A stretch of 11,213 bases of DNA from Holophagales bacterium (GTDB lineage: Bacteria > Acidobacteriota > Holophagae > Holophagales > Holophagaceae): NCBI GenBank assembly GCA_031283145.1, contig JAITCJ010000170.1:1-11213 (forward strand). Reading direction: 5' to 3'. The position numbers and the translations under genes are program-made. Below the pieces are notes generated by a model. The model saw nothing but the letters and a program-made list of their open reading frames with translations. It did not search any database and was not told the DNA's origin. How positions within the stretch are numbered: the first letter of the stretch is position 1; every line of letters begins with the position of its first letter. Shown piece by piece: positions 1-7,690 of this stretch.

Positions 1-44
1 TGGATCGCAATCGTTCTGAATGATCAAAAAACTGCAAGTCAAAT

Positions 45-94
45 CATTACGGAGCCAGTTGCAAAACTGACGTTTTGCAACTGGCTCCGTAATG
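45..94. repeat. Long perfect inverted repeat (23-bp stem, 4-nt loop)
   Basis: Arms 45-67 and 72-94 are exact reverse complements around the loop TGAC (68-71). The left arm also contains its own small dyad: CAGTT (56-60), loop GCAA, AACTG (65-69). No T-run follows on either strand, so it is not a textbook intrinsic terminator. It could be a terminator of the U-poor kind for a gene left of the window, a processing or stability hairpin, or a REP-like intergenic repeat. The structure is certain; the function is not known. Confidence 0.75.
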
Positions 95-185
95 TTGATA
101 TAGTCAATTAACTTTAAAAGCAACACAAACGATACTTAAACAAATCTGGAGATTTTCTGTAGCGCAACCTCTGGGAAAACATTCA

Positions 186-231
186 CAACAAACCTGAAAA
201 ACAGGCTGCGCTCTGTTTTTCAGGTTTGTTG
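186..231 (-). terminator. Perfect 19-bp hairpin downstream of the M16 operon, probable terminator
   Basis: Arms 186-204 and 213-231 are exact reverse complements with an 8-nt loop (205-212). The structure begins 15 nt beyond the stop codon at 246-248 of the minus-strand operon, where a terminator is expected. Each arm contains a run of five A or T beside ACAG/CTGT, so a shorter hairpin followed by T5 can be drawn on either strand, as in bidirectional terminators. On the minus strand the full stem is followed by TGAATGTTTT, a weak T-tract. The left arm also forms its own dyad, CCTG-AAAAA-CAGG (193-205). Confidence 0.6.
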
Positions 232-245
232 GCCATAAATGGTGC

Positions 246-1709
246 TTACATTGGTTTCCTTGTATTAGGATCCCTGAGAGGCAGATGCTGCATTTGCAAA
301 GGCAGTATGTCTTTGAGAAGTCCCGGATGGTCATGATTACCGGCTTCTATCAAATCCGCTTGACCTACGGCAAGGATGATGACCATATCCATGTCAAGCA
401 GACGTTTGGCCATCCGCTGTACATCGGCTGGGGTGACGGCCTGGACTTTTTCCCTGTAGTTCACCCACCAGTCTTCCGGCCATCCTGCCATTGCTTCCGA
501 AGCCAACGTACTCACAACGGCTGATTTATTCCATCTGCTGGGGAATGACTCAATCAAGCCGTCCTTAATAGTCTGGAGTTCGGCATTTGTGAGAGGCACA
601 TTTTTGAGTGTCTCCATTTCAGCAATAGCCAAACGCAACAGATAAGCCACGTTGTTGTTGTTGGTCTGAGAACTGCCGGATAAATCGCCGATCCAGTTCG
701 CTCCTTCACCCAGCGAGGTGCGTATGCCATAGGTTAGGCCCTCGTCAGAGCGGATTTTCTTCATCAATCTGCCGGTGAAACTGCCGCCCAGAATGTGATT
801 CATGACGCTTGCCGCATGCCAATCCGGATCACTGCGGCGCATACCAGGGAAAGACCACAGAACCATAGCCTGTGGGGCGGCTTTATCAACCACATAGATT
901 CCCGGCTTGCGCGTAAATTCCGGAACAGGGATACCGGGACTTATATGAGCGTTTTTTGTTAGTTTCATTGAGCCTAGTGTGGCGTTAAGGCGATCCATTA
1001 CAGCTTTTCTGTTGAACTTGCCGGAAATTGTGATGATGAAATTTGATGGATGAAGAATGCGGGAGTGGAACGCCAGCAGGTCTTCCCTGGTAATGGAATC
1101 AATGCTCGCTGGTGTGGCGCCCTTTACCGTGAAGTGATCTTCACCCCACAGCAGGTGGGACATCTGATAGGACGCTATTGTCGTCACTGTATCGTTTAGG
1201 CGTTCCAGCGATTGTTTAGCGTTGCGTTTAGCGAGATCCAGGCGATCCTGCGGAAAAGCCGGGTATGTAAAGGTGTCAATCATCATTCCAAAGACTGTGT
1301 TGAAGTCTTTTTCCAGGCACTGCATGGAAATCGCACCGCTTATATCACCACAGGCGCTGCTGATTGAGGCCGCCAAATCTTCAAGAAGGTCTTCTTGTTT
1401 AGTAAGATCTATTTTGGTGGAACCGCCCTGTGAGAGCAAGCCAAAAAATCCGGCAAGGCCTTCTTTGCCATTTGGTTCCATGTAGCCGCCGCCTTTCCAC
1501 TGAATGCTCAAGCGCACGACAGGGGCGCCGGTAGCGTCATCGGAAAGATAAACCGGAATATTGTTTTTGAGCTTGGTCTTAAAATCCTTTGCCTTTGGAA
1601 CTTGAAAGGTCAACTGCGGATAATTGAGTTTTTCCGGCCTGTCAGGCAATGTTTGCGCGGTTAGTGTGGCAAAGCCAATGGCAAGGGCAAGAGTAATGCG
1701 TCCAAACAT
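246..1709 (-). CDS. M16 peptidase family protein, catalytically inactive partner subunit
   Basis: A 487-aa exported protein of the M16 (insulinase/processing-peptidase) family. Residues 1-18 form a signal peptide (hydrophobic ALAIGFATLTA, cleavage near TAQ). An N-terminal M16 domain and a C-terminal M16_C domain follow. At the zinc-site position the partner reads GLAHLFEHMM while this protein reads GLAGFFGLLS (84-93), so the two His and the Glu are replaced by Gly87, Gly90 and Leu91 and metal binding should be lost. The C-domain keeps the family signature TGRLMKKIR..GLTYG with Arg320 and Tyr327, a pair that contacts substrate in M16 enzymes. The ATG at 1709 overlaps the upstream stop (TGATG) and has a full AGGAGGTGA ribosome-binding site (1722-1714), favouring it over the TTG one codon earlier. 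It is translationally coupled to the active subunit and probably forms a periplasmic heterodimer with it. The substrate is unknown. Confidence 0.9.
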   Translation of the reverse strand: MFGRITLALAIGFATLTAQTLPDRPEKLNYPQLTFQVPKAKDFKTKLKNNIPVYLSDDATGAPVVRLSIQWKGGGYMEPNGKEGLAGFFGLLSQGGSTKIDLTKQEDLLEDLAASISSACGDISGAISMQCLEKDFNTVFGMMIDTFTYPAFPQDRLDLAKRNAKQSLERLNDTVTTIASYQMSHLLWGEDHFTVKGATPASIDSITREDLLAFHSRILHPSNFIITISGKFNRKAVMDRLNATLGSMKLTKNAHISPGIPVPEFTRKPGIYVVDKAAPQAMVLWSFPGMRRSDPDWHAASVMNHILGGSFTGRLMKKIRSDEGLTYGIRTSLGEGANWIGDLSGSSQTNNNNVAYLLRLAIAEMETLKNVPLTNAELQTIKDGLIESFPSRWNKSAVVSTLASEAMAGWPEDWWVNYREKVQAVTPADVQRMAKRLLDMDMVIILAVGQADLIEAGNHDHPGLLKDILPLQMQHLPLRDPNTRKPM

Positions 1710-3307
1710 CAATTCACCTCCTGAGGTTGGTTAGGACGGGGGCGACGTCCAGCGGGGGCTCCGGCGCGGGTGGTTATAAGTACGTTACTGCGTTCTTGGA
1801 CAAGATATTCACTGGCAACACGCTGTACGTCCTCTTTCGTAACCGCTTGGAGCCTGGTGGGGTCTTGCAGGAAATCTTGGTAGCTGCCGGCGGATTCCGC
1901 CTCGGCTAAAGCGCCGCGCAAACCGGTATTACTTTCTTGCGACAAATAGAAAGACATTTGGGCAGCATTCTTCACGCGCGTTAATTCCTGATCAGTTACA
2001 CCATCTTTAACGATTTTTTGGATCTCAGCGTAAATCAGCGCTTCTAGGATTTCAGGATTTTGACCCGGTAATGGGGTGGCGCGAAAAGAGAATATTCCAT
2101 CAAGTTTTTGTCCGCGTGAAAAGGCTGAAGCTGACGTCGCGGCTTTTTGTTCCAATACCAAACTTTTCCCAAGCCGTCCGGAGGGGCGTCCGCCGCCGCC
2201 GCCAAATCGCCCGCCGCCGGAACTGCCGCTTAGAATTGAAGCCAGCGCCCTTAGCGCGGGCGCGTCTTTGTGAACCGAGGAAACGGTTTTAAAATTAATT
2301 TGAATGCTGGGCTGTGTTTCCGCATGGGCTATCATGCGCTGCTGGGCGGGCTGGGGCGGTTCTTCTGTTATGATTTCAGGTACGCCTTTGGGGTTGGCAG
2401 GTATGCGGTTAAAGTATTTTTCAATGAGCGCTATGGTTTTATCAGAGTTGAAGTCGCCAACCAGTACGGCGGTAATGTTATTTGGAGCGTAATAAGTAGC
2501 AAAGAACTCGTTTGCCTGTTCTCTGGTAACTTGTGAAATATCGCTTGGCCAGCCGATAACTTGCCAACTGTACGGACTCGCCATCCATGTCATAGCGTTG
2601 TAAGCCTCGCTAATCAGGCCGTCCGGTCGTGATTCCAGCGTTTGCCGCCGTTCTTCCAGAACCACGTTGCGCTCACTGTAAAACTCTCTGAAAACCGGGT
2701 TCATGATACGGTCGGATTCCAACAGCGCCCATAACTCAAGCTTATTTGAGGGGATGGATACGATGTAAAAGGTCCGATCCTGGCTGGTATTCGCGTTTAA
2801 GCCGGTGGAACCAGCCGCTTCGTATGTCTGCCAAATTTCATCCTTGACGATCAGCTCTCTTTGCTCTTTCACGAGTTTGTCAAACTCGTCAAGCAGATTT
2901 TGAAGACGTGGAGTCCTGACGCTGGGATCCGTTATATTCTTTATTTCGCCTCGGCGCTGCTTTTCCCTCAGCAAAGACATTTCACTTCGGATTTCAGCTT
3001 GGACTTTGTCCTGGAGATCGTTAAGCTCAACGTCTCTATTGGCGTTCTTGGTACCGATAGTCTTGGTGCCTTTGAACATCATGTGTTCAAACAGGTGAGC
3101 CAAGCCGGTTATCCCTGGTCTTTCGTTGGAACTGCCAACTCTGGCAAGCCACCCGCAAGCAATTGTTGGTTCGTCATGACGCTCGACCAACAAGACTCGC
3201 ATGCCATTTTTTAGCGTGTGTTCCCGAACAGGAAGATTTTGCGCGCCTAGTGAGCTAGCTCCCACAATTGACGCAACAATAAAGGTTAAGGCCGATGTTT
3301 TGATCAT
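1709..3307 (-). CDS. M16 zinc metallopeptidase, catalytic subunit
   Basis: A 532-aa secreted zinc protease. Residues 1-22 form a signal peptide ending in SLGA-Q. The inverted zinc motif HLFEH lies at 71-75 (His71, Glu74, His75), and the third ligand is expected in VVLEERR (Glu218/219). Between them lies a long charged, probably helical or coiled insertion (about 90-160), so the spacing to the third ligand exceeds the usual ~76 residues. M16_C domains follow from about 250. A glycine-rich loop (361-373) replaces the short GGG turn before SGRL. In the C-domain the substrate-contacting Arg/Tyr pair is missing (Val384, Thr391 by alignment to the partner). The ATG at 3307 is preferred over the one at 3313 because GAGAGGG (3320-3314) touches the latter directly but sits 6 nt before 3307. 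It is the first gene of a two-gene operon and probably degrades or processes peptides in the periplasm. Confidence 0.93.
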   Translation of the reverse strand: MIKTSALTFIVASIVGASSLGAQNLPVREHTLKNGMRVLLVERHDEPTIACGWLARVGSSNERPGITGLAHLFEHMMFKGTKTIGTKNANRDVELNDLQDKVQAEIRSEMSLLREKQRRGEIKNITDPSVRTPRLQNLLDEFDKLVKEQRELIVKDEIWQTYEAAGSTGLNANTSQDRTFYIVSIPSNKLELWALLESDRIMNPVFREFYSERNVVLEERRQTLESRPDGLISEAYNAMTWMASPYSWQVIGWPSDISQVTREQANEFFATYYAPNNITAVLVGDFNSDKTIALIEKYFNRIPANPKGVPEIITEEPPQPAQQRMIAHAETQPSIQINFKTVSSVHKDAPALRALASILSGSSGGGRFGGGGGRPSGRLGKSLVLEQKAATSASAFSRGQKLDGIFSFRATPLPGQNPEILEALIYAEIQKIVKDGVTDQELTRVKNAAQMSFYLSQESNTGLRGALAEAESAGSYQDFLQDPTRLQAVTKEDVQRVASEYLVQERSNVLITTRAGAPAGRRPRPNQPQEVN

Positions 3308-3524
3308 AGGCATCCCTCTCTAAAAAGTAAAACAACTCAAACATGAGATTACTCTTTATGGGAAATCGTTGAATAATAAAATTTTTATAAATATTTGCTT
3401 TCATTAAACAAATTACTCCGTATGCGCGTCTAAACGGCTTGATGGTATTTTACGAAGACTACTGGTCAGGACTCATGCACTTAGTCATCATGTCTAAGGA
3501 CACTTGTTAACCCGAGGAAGATTC
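3308..3524. promoter_or_regulatory. Divergent intergenic region with unresolved promoters
   Basis: This 217-bp gap lies between the minus-strand M16 operon and the plus-strand ABC ATPase gene, so promoters for both should lie here. The stretch at about 3360-3415 is very AT-rich. I could not pick a -35/-10 pair with acceptable spacing on either strand. The ribosome-binding sites are clear: GAGAGGG (3320-3314, minus) for the peptidase and GAGGAAG (3514-3520, plus) for the ATPase. The location is an inference from gene arrangement. Confidence 0.4.
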
Positions 3525-4259
3525 ATGCCAAACACCCCGTTGATTCGACTAACCAATATCAAAAAGTACTACCAGATGGGAGACATGGAGGTTCGGGCTC
3601 TGGATGGAGCCAGCCTTGAAATCCAACGTGGGGAATATGTCGCTATCATGGGACCCAGCGGATCCGGTAAATCAACGATGATGAACGTTATAGGTTGCTT
3701 GGACTCGCCTTCCAGCGGTGAGTATCTGCTGAACAACAAAATTGTTTCCAAGATGTCTGATGATGAATTGGCTCAAATCAGAAATGAAGAAATAGGCTTT
3801 GTTTTTCAAACATTTAACTTACTCGCCAGGACAACCGCATTACAAAATGTTGAACTCCCCCTGATTTACGCAGGGAAACCGCCTGCCGCAAGAAAAAATA
3901 TGTCGTATAACGCCCTTGATAGCGTAGGTTTGAGGGCCAGAGCCGACCATATGCCAAATCAATTATCCGGTGGACAACGCCAACGCGTGGCAATCGCCAG
4001 AGCGCTGGTCAATTCCCCATCCATCCTGCTGGCCGACGAGCCGACCGGAGCTTTGGACTCACGAACCAGCGTTGAGATCATGGCCTTGTTTGAAGAGCTG
4101 TATCAAAAGGGCAACACCATCATTTTGGTGACACATGAGGAAGATATTGCCAAACATTCCCATCGCGTCATTAAACTTTTGGATGGAAAAATTAAATCAG
4201 ATGAGCCAAATACGCCAATCTCTATGGAGGAGCACCTGGCAAGACTGGAGAAAGTGTAA
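3525..4259 (+). CDS. ABC transporter ATP-binding protein, MacB/LolD type
   Basis: A 244-aa single nucleotide-binding domain that hydrolyses ATP to drive a membrane partner. The motifs are complete: Walker [10 protein letters not shown] (43-51), Q-loop Gln95 in FVFQTFNLL, signature LSGGQRQR (147-154), Walker B ILLADEP (167-173, catalytic Glu172), D-loop GALDS and switch His204 in LVTHEE. The N-terminus ([20 protein letters not shown]) and the phrase [10 protein letters not shown] are typical of the MacB/LolD/FtsE-like group, which serves permeases that move lipoproteins, peptides or drugs by mechanotransmission. No permease or membrane-fusion gene is adjacent: the next gene is thrS. The ATG at 3525 has GAGGAAG 4 nt before it; an in-frame TTG at 3504 has no such site. 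The transported substrate cannot be told. Confidence 0.92.
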   Translation: MPNTPLIRLTNIKKYYQMGDMEVRALDGASLEIQRGEYVAIMGPSGSGKSTMMNVIGCLDSPSSGEYLLNNKIVSKMSDDELAQIRNEEIGFVFQTFNLLARTTALQNVELPLIYAGKPPAARKNMSYNALDSVGLRARADHMPNQLSGGQRQRVAIARALVNSPSILLADEPTGALDSRTSVEIMALFEELYQKGNTIILVTHEEDIAKHSHRVIKLLDGKIKSDEPNTPISMEEHLARLEKV

Positions 4260-4316
4260 TTTATTTCTTTATAGTATTGGCTGAATCACTTTGAGGGAGT
4301 TCCTTCCGAGAGCTAA

Positions 4317-4352
4317 TATAGCAGTTCAACTGCGAAGTGTTGAACTGCTATA
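4317..4352 (+). terminator. Perfect 14-bp hairpin after the ABC ATPase gene, possible terminator
   Basis: Arms 4317-4330 and 4339-4352 (ending ...GAACTGCTATA) are exact reverse complements with an 8-nt loop. It begins 57 nt after the ATPase stop codon and lies about 70 nt before thrS. No T-run follows (AAATCAAATTATG), so termination by the classical mechanism is doubtful. It may instead act as an mRNA 3' end or as a leader structure for thrS. The loop shows no Thr anticodon-like NGU triplet of the sort seen in the E. coli thrS operator. Confidence 0.5.
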
Positions 4353-4424
4353 AAATCAAATTATGATTTGGCAAGCTTCCCAATCACCTGTTAATCTAAA
4401 AATTCTTTGTTTTGTGAGGATTTA

Positions 4425-6335
4425 ATGTCCATAACAGTCAATTTGCCCGATGGTTCCAAGCACGATTTGGATACAGGGGCTACCGGATTGGAACTCGCTC
4501 GCAACATTAGTACTCGGCTGGCGAACGCCGCGCTGGCGATGAGAGCGGATGGCACGCTTATGGATTTGAAAGCCCCGCTGACAAATGGAGCGTCTATTTT
4601 AATTATTACCGACAAAGACCCTGAATCGCTTGAGCTTATTCGCCATTCCACAGCGCACCTGCTGGCGCAGGCTGTAAGGCGGTTGTTCCCGGATGCAAAG
4701 TTCGGCGTTGGGCCTGCGATTGAGGATGGCTTTTACTATGACTTTTTAGTTGAAAAGTTCTTTACCCCGGACGATTTAGCGGAAATTGAGGCGGAAATGA
4801 AAGTGATTGCCGCGGAAAATTTTCCGGTGATACGTGAAGAATTGCCTCGGGATGAGGCTCTGGCTCGCTTTAAGTCTATGGGTGAAACATTAAAGGCTGA
4901 GCTGGTGTCGGAAATTCCTGATGACGAGGCCATTACAGTATATAAGCAAGGTGATTTCTATGATTTGTGCCGTGGCCCCCATGTCCACGAAACCGGTAAA
5001 CTCAAGGCTTTCAAACTGCTGAGCGCGGCGGCGGCATATTGGAGAGGCGATGAAAAGAACGCTTCAATGTGCAGAATCTACGGCACGGCCTTTAATACTC
5101 AAAAAGAGTTGGACGAACATTTAAAGCGTCTTGAAGAAGCCAAAGCCAGAGATCACAGAAAACTGGGCAAAGAGTTGGGATTATTCAGTTTTCATACCGA
5201 AGCGCCGGCCAGTCCTTTCTTTCATCCAAGGGGTGCGGTTGTCTATAACGAGTTAGTGAAATTTATGCGCGAACATTATTTCGCCGAGGGCTACAGAGAG
5301 GTAATCACGCCACAGGTTTTTGATGTTTCTGTGTGGAAGACCAGCGGTCACTACGATAACTTCCGAGAGAGTATGTTTTTTACTGATGTGGAGGACAGGC
5401 CGTTTGCGTTAAAACCAATGAATTGCCCCGGCCACTGCCTGATTTACGGTACAGAGCGCCATAGTTATCGTGAATTGCCAATACGCATGGCTGATTTCGG
5501 CAGACTGCACCGCTATGAACGTTCAGGCGTGAGCCATGGTCTGACGCGTGTGCGTACTTTTTGCCAGGATGACGGCCACATATTTTGTGCTCCTGAGCAG
5601 ATGAAAGAAGAAATGGCCAAAATGCTCCGCTTTGTTCAAAATGTTTATGACGTTTTTGGCTTTAAAGAAGTTCGTGTCGCATTGGCCACAAGACCTAAAA
5701 AACGATTGGGCAGCGATGAAATCTGGGATCACTCTGAAAAAGTGTTGGCCGAAGCCCTGAATGAAGCTGGTTTTGAATTCCACATCAATCCCGGCGAAGG
5801 CGCGTTCTACGGGCCTAAGGTTGAATTTCAGATATTAGACGCCCTGCGCCGACCGTGGCAGTTGGGCACATTGCAAGTGGATTATTCAATGCCGGAACGA
5901 TTTGGGTTGATATACGTAAAGCCCGACAACACTGAAGCCACGCCGGTCATGTTGCACAGGGCTATATTGGGGAGCCTTGAACGCTTCATGGGTATTTTAA
6001 TAGAACACTGCGGCGGCGCCTTCCCAACCTGGCTGGCGCCTGTTCAAGTGATAATTTTGCCTATAACCGACAGAGTTCACGATTATGCTCATGAGATAAA
6101 AAATCGCGCTTGCGCACTTGGCTTGCGCTGTGAGTTGGACCTGAAGAATGAAAAAGTAAACGCTAAAATCAGGGGCGCCCAACTGCAAAAAATTCCTTAT
6201 ATGTTAGTCATAGGCGACAGGGAAGCGGCGGACAAAACTGTCTCTGTCAGGCATCGGAGCGTCGGGGATCAAGGAGTTAAGCCCTTTGAAATCTTTTTTG
6301 AGGAATTGCTGTCAGAAATTAAAAAGCGCTTATGA
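4425..6335 (+). CDS. thrS: Threonyl-tRNA synthetase
   Basis: A 636-aa class II synthetase that charges tRNA-Thr in the cytoplasm, close to the E. coli length of 642. Domain order: TGS (1-62), the second additional/editing domain (about 64-225) with HSTAH (His74, His78) and CRGPH (Cys182, His186), a class II catalytic core (about 245-530), and the anticodon-binding domain (about 535-636). The catalytic zinc ligands fall at Cys334 (PMNCPGH), His385 (QDDGHIFC) and His511 (MLHRAILGS), the same numbers as in the E. coli enzyme. Motif 2 is RLHRYERSG and motif 3 is HRAILGSLERFMG. With an intact editing site it should clear Ser-tRNA-Thr. The ATG at 4425 follows GTGAGGA (4414-4420); a TTG at 4407 would add six non-homologous residues and overlap this site. 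It opens the translation cluster. I see no T-box leader. Confidence 0.97.
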   Translation: MSITVNLPDGSKHDLDTGATGLELARNISTRLANAALAMRADGTLMDLKAPLTNGASILIITDKDPESLELIRHSTAHLLAQAVRRLFPDAKFGVGPAIEDGFYYDFLVEKFFTPDDLAEIEAEMKVIAAENFPVIREELPRDEALARFKSMGETLKAELVSEIPDDEAITVYKQGDFYDLCRGPHVHETGKLKAFKLLSAAAAYWRGDEKNASMCRIYGTAFNTQKELDEHLKRLEEAKARDHRKLGKELGLFSFHTEAPASPFFHPRGAVVYNELVKFMREHYFAEGYREVITPQVFDVSVWKTSGHYDNFRESMFFTDVEDRPFALKPMNCPGHCLIYGTERHSYRELPIRMADFGRLHRYERSGVSHGLTRVRTFCQDDGHIFCAPEQMKEEMAKMLRFVQNVYDVFGFKEVRVALATRPKKRLGSDEIWDHSEKVLAEALNEAGFEFHINPGEGAFYGPKVEFQILDALRRPWQLGTLQVDYSMPERFGLIYVKPDNTEATPVMLHRAILGSLERFMGILIEHCGGAFPTWLAPVQVIILPITDRVHDYAHEIKNRACALGLRCELDLKNEKVNAKIRGAQLQKIPYMLVIGDREAADKTVSVRHRSVGDQGVKPFEIFFEELLSEIKKRL

Positions 6336-6392
6336 TAAAAATTTTCTTTTCAAGTTGGATATTTCATTGGTAACATTGTTGTTCTTGTATGT

Positions 6393-6407
6393 AGGAGGAT
6401 ATCTATT
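6393..6407 (+). promoter_or_regulatory. infC ribosome-binding site and ATT start codon
   Basis: AGGAGG (6393-6398) stands 6 nt before ATT (6405-6407), the strongest ribosome-binding site in this stretch. No ATG, GTG or TTG lies at a suitable distance in frame. In E. coli and several other bacteria infC starts with AUU or a related rare codon, and IF3 itself represses initiation there, giving autoregulation. The same arrangement is inferred here. Confidence 0.82.
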
Positions 6408-6971
6408 CGGTCCACAGAAACTCGCATTAACGATGGCATCCGAGCGACAGAAGTGCGTGTCATTGATGAAGATGGCAAACAGCTCGGAATCCTAAGCCCC
6501 ATTGAAGCAGTCAGAATCGCCTCTGAAAAGGGTTTGGACTTGGTGGAAGTTTCCCCTGCTGCCAACCCGCCGGTTTGCCGGATTATGGATTACGGCAAAT
6601 ACAAGTTTATGGAAGCCAAGCGGGAGCATGCCGCCCGCGCTAAACAAAAAATTATTGTAGTCAAAGAGGTTAAATTCAGACCCCGCACCGACGACCACGA
6701 CTTTGATTTCAAGCTCAAGCATATCTTTCGTTTTCTTGGCGATGGAGACAAGGTGAAAGTTGTTGTCATGTTCCGTGGACGTGAAGTCGTCCACAGAGAC
6801 ATCGGCTTCAAAATTATTGATGAAGTCCTTAAACGCGTGGCGGACGTGTGTGTTGTTGAAAAATCAGCTAGTATTGAGGGGCGTGATATGCATGCTATAA
6901 TTGCCCCTCGCCCCGCGGATCAGAAAAAGGCGAAATTACATAAGGCTGAATCTGAAACTGCCGCAACGTAA
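6405..6971 (+). CDS. infC: Translation initiation factor IF-3, atypical ATT start
   Basis: A 188-aa protein that binds the 30S subunit, blocks early 50S joining and checks start-codon/initiator tRNA pairing. The N-terminal domain contains [19 protein letters not shown] (6-24), followed by the linker region [19 protein letters not shown] and a C-terminal domain (about 90-175) with KEVKFRP and the [12 protein letters not shown] strand. Starting at the GTG at 6453 would begin inside this conserved N-terminal block and lose the INDGIR motif; reading back in frame restores it up to ATT at 6405, next to an AGGAGG site. It lies 69 nt after thrS and 31 nt before rpmI, the usual order. Autoregulation through the rare start codon is likely. 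The C-terminal tail after 175 is short and charged, as is common. Confidence 0.95.
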   Translation: MRSTETRINDGIRATEVRVIDEDGKQLGILSPIEAVRIASEKGLDLVEVSPAANPPVCRIMDYGKYKFMEAKREHAARAKQKIIVVKEVKFRPRTDDHDFDFKLKHIFRFLGDGDKVKVVVMFRGREVVHRDIGFKIIDEVLKRVADVCVVEKSASIEGRDMHAIIAPRPADQKKAKLHKAESETAAT

Positions 6972-7002
6972 TCAACCAATTCAGCCAGAAAGAGGTTTTA
7001 TC

Positions 7003-7200
7003 ATGCTGAAGCTCAAGACCCACAAAGGCGCCGCCAAGCGGTTCAAAAAAACCGGAAGCGGCGCGTTCAAGCGCGGATGTTCTCACCAGCGCCACATCTT
7101 GACCAAAAAAACTAACAAGCGTAAGCGTCAGTTGGATATGGGACGCATGGTTGACAAAGCCGATTTGGGTCGTGTCAACGACATGCTTCCATACGCCTGA
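7003..7200 (+). CDS. rpmI: 50S ribosomal protein L35
   Basis: A 65-aa very basic protein of normal family length. It carries the L35 signature [18 protein letters not shown] at the N-terminus and the usual middle [14 protein letters not shown]. It is a structural protein of the large ribosomal subunit. The ATG at 7003 has AAAGAGG (6989-6995) 7 nt upstream; the same frame is open further upstream, but that part overlaps infC and does not resemble L35. It sits between infC and rplT, with a 109-nt structured gap before rplT. Confidence 0.96.
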   Translation: MLKLKTHKGAAKRFKKTGSGAFKRGCSHQRHILTKKTNKRKRQLDMGRMVDKADLGRVNDMLPYA

Positions 7201-7205
7201 CACAG

Positions 7206-7291
7206 ACAGGAGCTTAAAGTTATCCTGTAATTGTTTAACCGGTGACTTGTCACCCCCGACGTGGCTCCATAAAAGCTCTGTGAGCTGCCAC
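7206..7291 (+). promoter_or_regulatory. Hairpin-rich rpmI-rplT leader
   Basis: Three dyads fill the gap. ACAGGA (7206-7211) pairs with TCCTGT (7223-7228). GGTGAC (7241-7246) pairs with GTCACC (7249-7254), which can also be drawn as a 5-bp stem with a CTTG tetraloop. GTGGC (7261-7265) pairs with GCCAC (7287-7291) and stacks on AGCTC-TGT-GAGCT (7274-7286). The last structure ends directly against the rplT ribosome-binding site AAGGAAAGGA (7292-7301). In other bacteria L20 represses this operon by binding mRNA structures; a role of that kind here is an inference. Confidence 0.45.
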
Positions 7292-7309
7292 AAGGAAAGG
7301 AAATAAAAA

Positions 7310-7657
7310 ATGACTCGTGTGAAACGTGGTTTTAAACGTGTTCAGCGCCGCAAGCGAATGCTCAAATTCGCCAAGGGTTTTTACGGAGCCAAATCCAGGC
7401 TTTACCGTTCCGCCAAAGAAGCCGTTGATCGAGCTTTGAAGTATTCGTACAAAGGGCGCAAGATCCGCAAGCGTGATTTCAGGAGCCTTTGGATAGTCCG
7501 TATAAATGCCGCCTGTAATTTGAACGGCATCAGTTACAGCCGTTTCATGGGCGGATTAAAGAAAGCCAAAGTTGATTTGGATCGCAAAGTTCTGGCTGAC
7601 ATCGCCGTTCTTAAACCAGAAGCGTTTGCTAAGTTGGTGGCTGTGGCCAAAGGTTGA
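7310..7657 (+). CDS. rplT: 50S ribosomal protein L20
   Basis: A 115-aa basic protein, a few residues shorter than the usual 117-119. It opens with [20 protein letters not shown], then the family core [20 protein letters not shown], the basic stretch [20 protein letters not shown] and the globular C-terminal half with [11 protein letters not shown]. It binds 23S rRNA early in 50S assembly and in several bacteria also represses its own operon. The ATG at 7310 follows AAGGAAAGGA (7292-7301). It is the third gene of the infC-rpmI-rplT set and is followed by a terminator-like hairpin before pheS. Confidence 0.97.
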   Translation: MTRVKRGFKRVQRRKRMLKFAKGFYGAKSRLYRSAKEAVDRALKYSYKGRKIRKRDFRSLWIVRINAACNLNGISYSRFMGGLKKAKVDLDRKVLADIAVLKPEAFAKLVAVAKG

Positions 7658-7690
7658 AGCGAATCCTGAAATCAACAGATCGCGTCAACA

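Noticed and set aside
246..1709. Reading the second M16 gene as a decayed pseudogene because its zinc motif is gone
   Set aside because: The frame is intact, with a signal peptide, strong ribosome-binding site and conserved C-domain; inactive partner subunits are normal in this family.
2861..3214. 117-codon plus-strand open frame opposite the M16 gene
   Set aside because: It lies wholly antisense to a clear peptidase gene and shows no recognisable protein features; the same holds for the other antisense frames in the window.
4260..4424. T-box or Thr-anticodon-mimic leader for thrS
   Set aside because: No T-box consensus or long leader is visible, and the hairpin loop at 4331-4338 lacks a Thr anticodon-like triplet.
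6453..6971. infC starting at GTG 6453
   Set aside because: It cuts the conserved IF3 N-terminal block and has no ribosome-binding site at a proper distance; ATT at 6405 has both.
7658..7690. Phe-rich leader peptide for attenuation of pheST
   Set aside because: No short frame with a ribosome-binding site and clustered Phe codons is present in this stretch.
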